Positions 23,072-34,179 of a stretch of DNA of 64,000 bases are shown piece by piece. The notes beneath the pieces were generated by a model. That model made no database searches. It was given only the letters and a program-made list of their open reading frames with translations, and was not told the origin of the DNA. Within the stretch, counting starts at the first letter, position 1. Every line of letters begins with the position of its first letter. Origin of the DNA: Micropterus salmoides (taxonomy: Eukaryota; Chordata; Actinopteri; Centrarchiformes; Centrarchidae); assembly GCF_014851395.1 (NCBI RefSeq), contig NW_024041151.1:27783832-27847831 (forward strand), given 5' to 3'. The translations under genes and the position numbers were made by a program.

Positions 23072-24109
23072 ATAAATTAACTCCATATTATACACAATCG
23101 CTTTAAAATTCATTTGGTGATATTTTAAAAGTTATTCAACCCCATTATTTGGGGGGTGTACTAAATCGCACATATGTATGGTTATTATACTAATTCTTAG
23201 TAGATGTTTTCTGGTGTAAAACACCTTATTTAGCTACTTTTTGTGAGTAGCTTGTAACATAGGGTACAATTTTCAACAAAAGTGGAGTATTGTACATCCG
23301 CTCTTTACAGTTTCAAAATATCTCCCACAAGACTCCAGAGAAGTTGCATTACCAAAGGCCAAGTCACTGGTTTGCGATCTTGACGCCCTAACGACCATCG
23401 TCAGCAACAAGAAACCATCCCCCACGCTGCACACAATGGAGAACAATGACTGAAACTTCACAACCCTCACCCAAGATGACTTCTCAGAGACAGCTCTCAA
23501 CATTTCAACCTTAAAACATTTGTGAATCACATAGGCTCTAGTCACTTAAATGTAGAGGATTCTTTTAAATCTACATCATTAACTGAAGACATGTGTAACT
23601 CTTTCTAAAAAATCCACAACAATACCTTCAAGCAGTATGTCTGACATGTCTACCACAGTAAACAAAAGTAAATCAAACCTATATCTAATTGCCAGAGAAC
23701 ATTTGCATTACTATGCCAGCAGTAGTTAGCATTTGATGTCTTATCCTAAGAACCAATCACTGTCCAGATAGCTAGTCAGGATTGTGTATATTCTGGGCTC
23801 CTCAGAGAAGGTGCATGGCAGTCTTTGGTGTCTTGTGGAAGTGTTGACAAGTATGCAGTTTTTGAAGGAGAAAACCAACTTTAAAATTTCTTTACTATTC
23901 TTACTAATCGTTTACCAGTCATCCATTTATCTATCTGTCTATCTTAACGGTATGTAGACTATTTCACCTGTGTTGTTCTTTTGAAAAACTTTTTCATCTT
24001 TCCATCCTGAAGACCAAAGCGAGAGGTAAGTTGAACATTTTTACCAATACCCCTTGTATGTTTTCATCAAGGCTGTTTGTAACTAAACTATCAAATTTAA
24101 ATATAAACA

Positions 24110-24160
<51 letters not shown>

Positions 24161-25293
24161 TAACATAGTATATTCTGACTGTATCAGATTGTACAGATAG
24201 TTTGTTATTGTATATTGATTGCTTAGTGTGTAAATATTTTTACACCTATGTAGAATGTTACCTGTATATTGTATATAGGGTGTATATAGTATGAATATTA
24301 TTTATACTAATACATAGAATTTTAACTGATTCTACTTTTATTGTATTTTATTCCTTACATTCCTATATACATATATGTACACAGAAAAAGTACTGATAGC
24401 TTATATTGTTTTACAAAGTCACCCAAGTTATCATGCTGTTCTTCTCATTGTATAAACAATAATCTTAAATTAACTTGTTATAAGTCAAGACACCATATGA
24501 TGTATAATATATTGTAAAACATTTCACTGGAAAATGAGAACCAGAAGGGTTTTTCCTAAAAAGGAAGCCTTGCAACTTCACTGCATCTGAGAAAGAAAAA
24601 GCCAAATTTCAGAAAGGATTCATCTACAAGGAGAAAGGTATTAGATCAGAACATAAGATTCTCTATTCAATACTGTATTTAACTACAACTTTCTTGGTTG
24701 CTAATGAATTATAAGGAAATGGAGCATTGTTAAGTGTGTGCATAGTATTATACACTATATATAGTTATAGTTGCCATGTAAGGTGCAACCTGAAAATGGT
24801 TTAAAGCTTGATTTTGTGTTCAGATATGAGAACAATATTGATCTTGTCATTCAACTCTCAGCAAGTCAGTCAAGCTAAGCAGGCAACAATTAAAATAAGA
24901 AATACCCACTGCCATCATACATAGTGTACAATTTTGATGTGTATTATATAAATGTAGATACAAATCCAAACCCTTAGGGTGACATTGCATAAGATCCTCA
25001 TCGAGTGTTAGAACTGCTGAGATAGTGTTGGTCGTTCATGGAATTTGATGACAGACAGACTGACAGATAATTCATTTATTCAGTATAAAAATCACCACCA
25101 AAAACACTGAGCCAGGAGAATTCTTGCAGGAATATATTTGAAGACACATCACTGACTCCAAAGAAGGGGCCCGGTTCTGAGAGTACTCCTTGTTATGGTA
25201 CTAAAGAAGTCCTCAACGATTACACAGTGGCATTAAAGTACTATAAAACAAATGTCTGGGTTTGATAACAAACCGATTCTCTATTCCCTCAAC

Positions 25294-25951
25294 AGCCCAG
25301 GACCTCCACATCCAGCATCTTCACCACCAAGATTGTCTGAGACCAGCCAGCCGGACAGCTGCTGCAAGAATCGTTTAGCATCCTCAAATAATTTCTGCAC
25401 AAACTGTCAGGAACCATCTCAGGGAATCTCATCTGCATGCTCGTCATCCTCTTTGGGGTCTCGACCTGACTGCAGTTTGCCATCATAACCGACTTGAGTG
25501 GGCAAATGCTCACATACGATGGCGTCTGGCACTTTGGAGAGGTGTTCTCTTCATGGATGAATCCCAGTTTTCACTGTGCAGAGCAGATGACGTGTGTATG
25601 GCTTCGTGTGGGTGAGCGGTTTGTTGATGTCCTAGTTGTGGATCGAGTGGCCCATGGTGGCGGTGGGGTTATGGTATGGGCAGGCGTGTTTCATGGACAA
25701 CAAACACAGGTGCATTTTATTGATGGCATTTTGAATGCATAGAGATACCATGACGAGATCCAGAGGCCCATTGTTGTGCCATTCATCCACAACCATCACC
25801 TCATGTTGCAGCATGATAATGCACGGCCCTATGTTGCAAGGATTACAATTCCTGGAAGCTGAAAACATCCCATTTCTTGCATGGCCAGCATACTCACCGG
25901 AGGAATTGGGGCAAAAACAAAAGTGTTGCGTTTATAATTTTGTTCAGTGTA
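25294..25951 (+). mobile_element. Nested 5'-truncated Tc1 element, copy 2
   Basis: Same insertion as 11662-12319. It differs by an A/C substitution in the ggcgtctgg(a/c)actttgg word. The transposase pseudogene lies at about 25494-25924 with the same frameshifts and the same deletion of the third catalytic region. Confidence 0.85.
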
Positions 25952-27289
25952 AGAACACAGAAGAGGGTGGGCACATGAGGAACTTTCAGTTTAGGAGTTT
26001 GTGTGTGTCTTAGCTTAAAAGCACATTCAATAAAGTTTGCTTCAACATAGTTCTGTATATTTTGTACTGTTTTCTATTTGTGGTTGAACAACTTGTGTTA
26101 TGAATAGCCATCCAACGTTGTGATGGTTCTGAGATGATCTATAGGTAACTCATCACTATTTCAATGGCTATTAAAATCACTAACACACATTTAAACTGTA
26201 CATGCTAAAGAAAGAAGTTGAAAATACTGAGATGTAAAAATCTATAAAGACAAATACCTGCCAAATATCAGTGAACTTAATGCAGCACTGGTTGTGTGTT
26301 CTCCAGTTGATGCAAACTCTAAGTTCCATTGTTACGATGCTGCACCATTTGACAGCCCTCAAATATGCTTCTCTATTCGCCAACAAATGTTTAACCCCAC
26401 ATTTCAAAAAGCTACAATGAGAACATTGCTGGTGACACTTTTCTAAAAAACAAAAACAACAACACTACAGCTTATATATTTGGTTTAGATTATAATTTTC
26501 GAATTGTCCATTTTGCTTATTTCATATTATTTGTAAAGTGTGTCTGAATGTCTCTGTGGACCTTTCTCTAAGGCTAAGAACAAATGTACTGCCGAAGCAT
26601 TTTAGAAAGATTTTCAATTTTTCAGAGACAGGCTTCATTTAGCCCCTTAATTACCACATCATAAAACCTAAACACGCACATATGAACTTGTTCATTTGTA
26701 GCTAAACTAACCTTTTCAACATTTCACACTTTAGTTTCGACATGATGTGATTTCAACTGTACAAAAGTAGCTCATCTCGGCCACACCTACTGACTACCAG
26801 TTATGCACAGCGTTCTAACTTTGACAGCTGTATTCTAAAACTAACATAGCTATCCTTATTAGCTAGGCTCCTTACATGCTTGCTGATAACTTTTTTGAAG
26901 GTGGGTCTCCGACATTGACAACATTGTGTTGGATAGATTTGTGCAGCGGTGTTTAGGAAACTAACTATTCAATTGACAGACAGGTCTGTTGTCAATGTGT
27001 TTGCGAGCAACAACTTCCTAAATATAGATTTAGGACACATACAAACACTGGTCATGTATCATGATAATTAACAGCATTAAATCCATTGATTAAAAATGAA
27101 GAGATCTTGCAGCTGACCTTTGTATTCATTTTGTTTTTACTTTCACTTTTTTTTGTGCTTTTAAAATACTCATTCTGCTGTCTACTGGGTAGTCTATCAT
27201 TTTAGTAGTCTGAAGCTTGAAACAATTTAGGAATTTCACTAAAACTCAACTTTGTATTTTGTTGAAAATAACTTCAATAAAAACTCAGG

Positions 27290-29640
27290 CTTTATATTTT
27301 CTTACAATAACAGATTATACCAAATAAAGACACTCTGTAGTTAGTTTCTTCTCATAAGTATGATTAAATTTGCTTATTTATTTTTTTCTCACAAGTTGGA
27401 GTGTGATTATCGCTCCATGCTATCTAAGAGGGAACTTGTGTCATCATGTACAAGAGAACAGTGGACTCCTGTCGTTCCACACAGTACAAGTGTGGTCCCT
27501 TTTTCTGTAATTCAAATCAATAAATAAAATGCATTTCTGTAAGTGTAGACTAAGCACATAGATATGATGACAAAATGTATTGACATTCAGTGGTTGTGAA
27601 AACTGGTCAGTTTAGTGTTTTAGGACTGAACAAGTTTAAAGCTGTAGTCAAAGTCTGATGTGAAATACTTTTTAACAATTAATTAAAACTGAATAGAAAG
27701 TATCTTACCTCTAATCATTTAATTTATAATTCAACTCTGGTTGTTTTTCTATTTTTGTTCCTTTTTTTGGAATCTAAAATCCATTTTACTCTCCAGGCCT
27801 TCAGTGTAGCCCTTTATTTTAATACATGTTGATCTTAAAACACAAGACATCCACTAAAACTCAGCCTTTATATTTTGTTTTAAAAGAATGTATAGAAAAT
27901 AAAGAGACTATTTAGTTAGTTTATTTTGTCTCAAAAGTATGATTAAATTTGCTTATTTATTATTTTCACACAAGTTGGAGTGTGATTATCGCTCCATGCT
28001 ATCTAAGAGGGAACTTGTGTCATCATCTACAAGCGAACAGTGGACTCCTGTCGTTCCACACAGTACAAGTGTGGTCCCTTTTTCTGTAATTCAAATCAAT
28101 AAATGAAATGCATATCTTTAAGTGTAGACTAAGCACACAAATATAATGAAAAAAAATGTATTGATGTCCAGTGCTTGTGAAAGCTGGCCAGGTTAGTATT
28201 TTGGGACAGAACAAGTTTAAAGCTCTAGATGTCAAATGTCAAATATTTTTTTATTAATAAAAAATTTTTTATAATTAATTAAAACCGTAAAGAAAGTATC
28301 TTTATACTGACCATTTTATTGCTAATTCTACCCTGGTTGTTTTTCTATTTTTGTTCCGGTTTTTAGAATCTACAATTAATTTTACTCTCCTGCCTTCAGT
28401 GTAGCCCTTTATTTTAATACATGTTGATCTTAAAACACAAGACATCCACTAAAACTCAGCCTTTATATTTTGTTTCAAAAGAATGTATAGAAAATAAAGA
28501 GACTATTTAGTTAGTTTATTTTATCTCAAAAGTATGATTAAATTTGCTTATTTATTATTTTCACACAAGTTGGAGTGTGATTATCGCTCCATGCTATCTA
28601 AGAGGGAACTTGTGTCATCATCTACAAGCGAACAGTGGACTCCTGTCGTTCCACACAGTACAAGTGTGGTCCCTTTTTCTGTAATTCAAATCAATAAATG
28701 AAATGCATATCTTTAAGTGTAGACTAAGCACACAAATATAATGGGGGGGAAAAAAGTATTGATGTCCAGTGCTTGTGAAATCTGGTCAGGTTAGTATTTT
28801 GCGACTGAACAAGTAAAAATCTCTAGATGACAAATGTCAAATATTTTTTATTAATTAATACATTTTTTTTATAATTAATTAAAACCGTAAAGAAAGTATC
28901 TTTATACTGACCATTTTATTGCTAATTCTACCCTGGTTGTTTTTCTATTTTTGTTCCGGTTTTTAGAATCTACAATTAATTTTACTCTCCTTGCCTTCAG
29001 TGTAGCCCTTTATTTTAATTCATGTTGATCTTAAAACACAAGACATCCACTAAAACTCAGCCTTTATATTTTGTTTCAAAAGAATGTATAGAAAATAAAG
29101 AGACTATTTAGCTAGTTTATTTTATCTCAAAAGTATGATTAAATTTGCTTATTTATTATTTTCACACAAGTTGGAGTGTGATTATCGCTCCATGCTATCT
29201 AAGAGGGAACTTGTGTCATCATCTACAAGCGAACAGTGGACTCCTGTCGTTCCACACAGTACAAGTGTGGTCCCTTTTTCTGTAATTCAAATCAATAAAT
29301 GAAATGCATATCTTTAAGTGTAGACTAAGCACACAAATATAATGGGGGGAAAAAAAGTATTGATGTCCAGTGCTTGTGAAATCTGGTCAGGTTAGTATTT
29401 TGCGACTGAACAAGTAAAAATCTCTAGATGACAAATGTCAAATAATTTTTTATTAATTCATTCATTTTTTATAATGAATTAAAACCATAAAAGTATCTTT
29501 ATACTGACCATTTTATTTATAATTCTACCCTGGCTGTTTTTCTATTTTTGTTCCCTTATTTAGAATCTAAAATTCGTTTTACTCTCCAGGCCTTCAGTGT
29601 AGCCCTGTATTTTAATACATGTTGATCTTAAAACACAAGA
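27290..29640 (-). repeat. Right inverted array, copy 2 of the element
   Basis: Motifs at 27420-27435, 27999-28014, 28594-28609 and 29195-29210 (spacing 579, 595 and 601 bp). A partial fifth monomer (cctggctgtttttctattttt to ttaaaacacaagacattgac, about 29526-29650) ends the array. Each monomer also carries a taattaattaaaac word and the gtcaaatgtcaaat/gacaaatgtcaaat repeat. Confidence 0.85.
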
Positions 29641-29964
29641 CATTGACTAAAACTCAGCCTGTATATTTTGTTAGAAAAAATTAAGAAATTGTGTTTCAAG
29701 AGACAGCTTTCTTTACTGAGTAGCTTGTATAATAGCCCCTCTACAGTCTGATAGACTCCCTGGGGCTACAAGCCATTCACTCTATAGGGGAGTGTTAAGA
29801 ACGACGTGTGTGAATGAGTCGTTAAAATCTTTGCTTGATCCACTAGAGGCACTGCTGAGTATGGACTTAAACACTCACACACCTGCAGGTCCCCTCTTGA
29901 CAATAGTTTAAAAAATTTACCAGATGGTTTTAGACATGATTTTAGCATGATTTAAAGCATGTCC

Positions 29965-29993
29965 AACAGGGGACCTAAAAAATGTCCCCTGTT
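29965..29993. repeat. Perfect 10-bp hairpin near the right terminus
   Basis: aacaggggac (29965-29974) and gtcccctgtt (29984-29993) are exact reverse complements around a 9-bp AT-rich loop. Each arm contains GTCCCC, the core of the array motif. Another gtcccctcttag follows at 30003-30014, so three motif cores lie within 90 bp of the terminus. Confidence 0.8.
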
Positions 29994-30061
29994 CACTTTT
30001 TAGTCCCCTCTTAGTGGGTGTGTAACGACGTCGAGGTCCACTGTTAGATAGGTTGGTAAGT

Positions 30062-30112
<51 letters not shown>

Positions 30113-30115
30113 TAC
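30062..30115. repeat. (CA)n tract at the right junction of the large element
   Basis: About 23 CA units begin 8 bp outside the right terminal repeat (after taagtg), matching the CA-rich left junction. The element either inserted in a (CA)n tract or carries it at its ends. Confidence 0.9.
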
Positions 30116-30239
30116 ACAAAACAGGACACTGCGTGTTTTTCACTTTTCAGCATTCACATGTTGAGTTTGCCTGAACAAACGACTGGTTTGTTTCAACATT
30201 TTCACTTTTTTATATTCCTCTGTTGGTTCTTTTTGGATA

Positions 30240-30408
30240 CCTCTCTTTCCAGGGCACAAATACACGCAGACACACACACAAAATAACACACACTCACACA
30301 TAAGAGCCAGTTTCACAACAAAGGCAGAGCCTGTGCCATGCTGCTGCAGAGGGGGCAGTGCCACGTTGGCAAAGCCCAGGGGGCAACTGCTATCTTGTGC
30401 CAACACTT

Positions 30409-30439
<31 letters not shown>

Positions 30440-30445
30440 GCACTC
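30240..30445. repeat. CA-rich microsatellite cluster
   Basis: Short CA runs at about 30262-30300 and 30408-30440, the second with CG interruptions. The Cys/Val or Thr/His-rich frames here are artefacts. Confidence 0.85.
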
Positions 30446-30599
30446 AGAGAACATATCAGTATTCCAGCATCGTTGCAGAGTCGACTCCTCCGCCTGCTTT
30501 GTGTGGCTTCATGTTTGACACTGCGTGTTTTTATGCAGAAACTGTGTTGAAATGTTGGGATTTAAACATGATTCAAACGGCTCGAACACACCTGCATGA

Positions 30600-32330
30600 C
30601 AACATTTTTACATGTCCACTTCTACATGTGTGTAGAGTCTAAAGCGCAAAGCCCCCGGTCTTTGTATTTCAATAGTCTAAAGGACTAAAAGCCATATAGC
30701 CTGTGCTTATTTATTGACAAGAAAAAGTCTGTATGTTTTACAGTAAGCACCAGATCACCAATTTATAAATTCACATTAACAATTACAATTATGAGAGAGG
30801 ATGTTTTCATCAAACATCATGAAATGACTGTGGTTATTACTGTGCACACCATTAGTGTTTGCAGTGTATTAAATGTATTTTTGACTGTTTACTTAACTTC
30901 AAACAGACATAATCAGGACATACAAACAGTACTTTACAGAGATTATCCTGCTTTAACCTGAACAGAACAATCTAATCTGTAGTTTTATTCTTCCTATGGA
31001 TTAATGTGCACTCTCCCTCTCTCCCTCTCTTTCAACTACTCAACTAAAGGTCTCCACAATTTAAACTTGGCTCTAATACTGCTGCTTTAATTTGAATATC
31101 TCTAACACTTCATTCATAAAGCACCTTTTAAGATCATACACTGATGTCACATGTTTTAGTTCAAACCCCTTTAGTTCATGTCCCTTCACATACTAAGAAA
31201 ATACATTCAAATTTATGGACATAACTGGATGAAATAACACATTTGTTTGGAAAATAATTCATGTTGCAATGGACACAATGAGCTGTAATCACTGTAATAA
31301 AGTGACATCTAATACACTGTTCTAAGCACATACAATACCTAATTTGATATGGTGGGTAGACTTTCCAAAAACTGTACTCAAGGGATGTGTGTGATGACAA
31401 AATCCCCATGAAAAATATACATTTTATATAATTTTGAAGTAAGCACAACTTTTATTGCATATGTTTGGCATAATCATGTCAAACAAGTCAATATAAAGAG
31501 TATCAACATGTTATAGTCACATATACTAATACTATAATAAAATGACATGTAAACTGATAACAACGTAATGTTAATCATTAATTGATACAGGCAGTATGGC
31601 ACAGATATCACATTATGATTTTTCTCTCAAAAATGAACATGAAATGAAATGAATGAAATTTTTCCAAGTTTTTTCAGAAAATAAACTAAAGTACATGTAA
31701 CTGTGTGTTTAATACCTCTAGAATTGTTTTACTACCTACGGGCTTTTCCATACTACACAATGTTGTAATAAAAGAATAACAAGAACAAGATACACATGTA
31801 TAATACAATTTTACCAAGAGAACAACAATATTTGGTTCAGATACACAATTTTCTGTTTGGAAATATTCTTCTCATAGAACATTCACATACTTCACATGTA
31901 AGAGCAAATGAAAACCTCACCAATTCAACACCTTAAAAATTACCTTACCATTCAATCAATGGAATTATAACCAAGGAAAAAACACACAAAAGAAATCTGA
32001 TCAACCATCAAAACTGACCAAGTACCAAGCTGTTCTCAAAACACTGTTTATTACCAAACCTTCAGCACATCTGGAGCAGCGCTGCAGATTCCATTGACAC
32101 CGTGTCATTGAATAGTGTTATGAATGCATAGAGTTGTGCAGAGTATTGCAGAGTGAAGAGCAACATATCACTATTAGCTGTGTTCAGGTGCCAAACCACA
32201 GATATTATCTGTCAGTATCATCTGCAAAAAACACACACCACATACACACACAATGATAAGTTCTTAGGGAAGCTCTGACTCTACGTTTTCACAGGTGTAC
32301 AGCAGCATTGCCCAGAGGAGTTTCTCTCTA
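30600..32330. other. AT-rich non-coding stretch, nothing recognised
   Basis: I see no repeat family, exon or RNA signal here. A minor CCCTCT pyrimidine run lies at 31013-31032. Confidence 0.5.
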
Positions 32331-32372
32331 TCTCTGTCTCTGTCTCTCACCCCCCCCCCCCCACACACACAC
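32325..32372. repeat. Compound (TC)n / poly-C / (CA)n tract
   Basis: tctctgtctctgtctctca is followed by a run of about 13 C and a short CA run. Confidence 0.9.
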
Positions 32373-33537
32373 ACTTTACCATGTTCAAGTCCAATAGATT
32401 TACTGACTTTTACATGACTTTTCAAACGGGGTTGGGGGATGGCTTCTGAGTAATGAGTACTGTGTGCATAATATGCTTCTGATATTTTGCATAGGGTGTT
32501 CATTTCAATCAATAATGTATATTTTTCAGGATAGTTTATGTAAAAGAAAATAACAAATGCTTAGCCACCAGCCATGTTTTGGCCATCTGTCAGTGGCTTT
32601 ACGGATTGGCTGAAATTGAAAACATGCCTATACTATACTAATTAATAGATAAAGGTGAAAATGAAGGCTGTCAGAAGTGAACTGAAGACATTGTGTGACG
32701 TGCTTCTTTCGTCCATCCTTTGTTTGAATCCCTATAGTGCAGATGCAGCATCAGTGTAATACTGCCACCCACCGTTACAGACCTCCATTCAGCCAGCCAG
32801 ACAAAGCAAGGAAAAATGCAACTAGCACCTGACAAAATTCATACACAGTATGTGTGTCGACAGGGGAAGAATTCAGTCTTTACTGTCTGGGCTATTTGTG
32901 TTACACTATATATTGCTGGCCTAATAATCAGACTGAATTGCCATTTAGTTAAATTTTTTGTTTTACCCTCGCCATTCAGTCGCGAGTGACATATGCTTAG
33001 CGCTAACGTCATCTGTAGCTGACACAGAAGCTGCAAAAGTGGTTGCTAAGACCTCAACATTTTTCACTATGATACGTTTTAAGAAGTATTTCTGTCCGAG
33101 GACTTACAACAACCTGTGCTGCTGCACATATCTTATTCATGCTTATCGCCATTGTGCTGTTGCTAGGTAGCTAGCTAGCGATATACGAAGTTGTAAGAAG
33201 ATGTTCCTGTTACTAATCCTGCCTACTAAACTGTTTGAGTTGCAGAAAAAAAAGCTATCAATGAGCACACCCCACCTATATATGGATTACATAACAAATC
33301 GGAGATTTGAGCGGTCAGGTCTGAAACAAAGCTAACATTGTGGACTAAAAACAAAAAACATGCTGAGAAGGTGAAAAAAAAAAATTTCAGCTCACAACCT
33401 ATGGTAGGAAGCCTGAGAAGTAAAACCAGGGGCCAAAAAGGCCATTCGATGTTCTGTTTATATTAATTTAGCATTTAAGATGTGAGGAATAAACCTCTTT
33501 TTATGAAAATCAGTACTTTAATACTTCTGCCCACTCC

Positions 33538-33880
33538 AATATTTTCTTTTTCTTCACCTCTCTCTTTCCATCCCCTTCCATTTCTTATATCCTTTCTTTC
33601 ATTACGTGCCTCTCTTCATTTCACTTTGCACATTTTTCTGTAACTTTCTTTAGCTCAGGTCTCTTCTTTTCTCTTTTATTCTCCCCCATATCTCTCTCCC
33701 TCTCTCCCTCCCTTTCTCTCTCTACTCCTCTGTTTATCTCTCTTGCTGCCTGTCTTCCTTTCATCTCTCACCATCTGCCTTCCCCTATCTCCATTTTCCT
33801 TACTCTTTTCCCTCTCTTCCTCTCTCTCTAATTCTTCTTGCCTCTCTCTATGTCTCTCACCCCTCCCTCTCGCCTCCCTA
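33538..33880. repeat. Pyrimidine-rich low-complexity tract
   Basis: About 340 bp of irregular CT-rich sequence with many tctctc words, lying directly before the TAAT-rich block at 33930. Confidence 0.8.
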
Positions 33881-33929
33881 AAAACTTGGCAGTGATCCCC
33901 GTTGTGTTTTTTTTTTCCACTCCTCGTTT

Positions 33930-34172
33930 GGGGGATTGCGAATGAATGCTATCCAATCTAGACCTCGGCTAAGAGACATGAATTTTCATTAATTACAACC
34001 TTGTCAGCAAAAGCATTATGGGAGCTGAATATGAAAATGCTAATGAGGGGAGCTCATTTGCATATTTTTCTTTGTTGGAATGTCATTAATTATTACGTTT
34101 TATGATGATGAATGCAGCTGTCGATGGCTGGCCCTCCATGCCTAATTAGCTATCAGAAAATCCTCCGATCAA
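33930..34172. promoter_or_regulatory. Candidate conserved non-coding element (enhancer-like)
   Basis: About 240 bp of non-repetitive sequence dense in homeodomain-type cores: ttcattaatta (33985-33995), ctaatgagg (about 34040-34048), cattaattattac (34084-34096) and cctaattagc (34141-34150). It also has a perfect octamer word atttgcat (34056-34063). It has no coding frame and no microsatellite character. This composition is typical of vertebrate conserved non-coding elements around developmental genes, but conservation cannot be shown from one sequence. Confidence 0.4.
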
Positions 34173-34179
34173 AAAAATG

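Larger units (their letters stand above)
16392..29549 (+). repeat. Duplicated segment, copy 2 (start of second contig)
   Basis: Repeats 2727-15890. The first 600 bases after the gap show several small deletions relative to copy 1 (for example in the tttgc/atttatt, taaataaatc and taaacaagc words), as expected at a weakly supported contig end. Further in, the agreement is very high. Unlike copy 1 it continues through the element's right terminus. Confidence 0.9.
19404..30053 (+). mobile_element. Large non-autonomous element, complete copy (about 10.65 kb)
   Basis: The left end acctatccaacagtgcacc (19404-19422) and the right end ggtccactgttagataggt (30035-30053) are inverted repeats matching at 17 of 19 positions. 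Both ends sit against CA-rich sequence, which hides any target-site duplication. Inside are a left array of three monomers and a right array of four, in opposite orientation, with a shared motif. The middle 6 kb is AT-rich and holds a MITE-like Tc1 derivative, a broken Tc1 element and unidentified relic-like frames. No transposase belonging to the element is visible, so movement would need a protein from elsewhere. Classification is open: arrayed sub-terminal sites recall CACTA-type or hAT-type elements, but the ends do not begin with a CACTA word. Confidence 0.7.

Noticed and set aside
2727..29549. A genuine tandem segmental duplication
   Set aside because: Breakpoints coincide exactly with the gap, and error-like indels increase towards both contig ends; contig overlap is simpler, though only reads can settle it.
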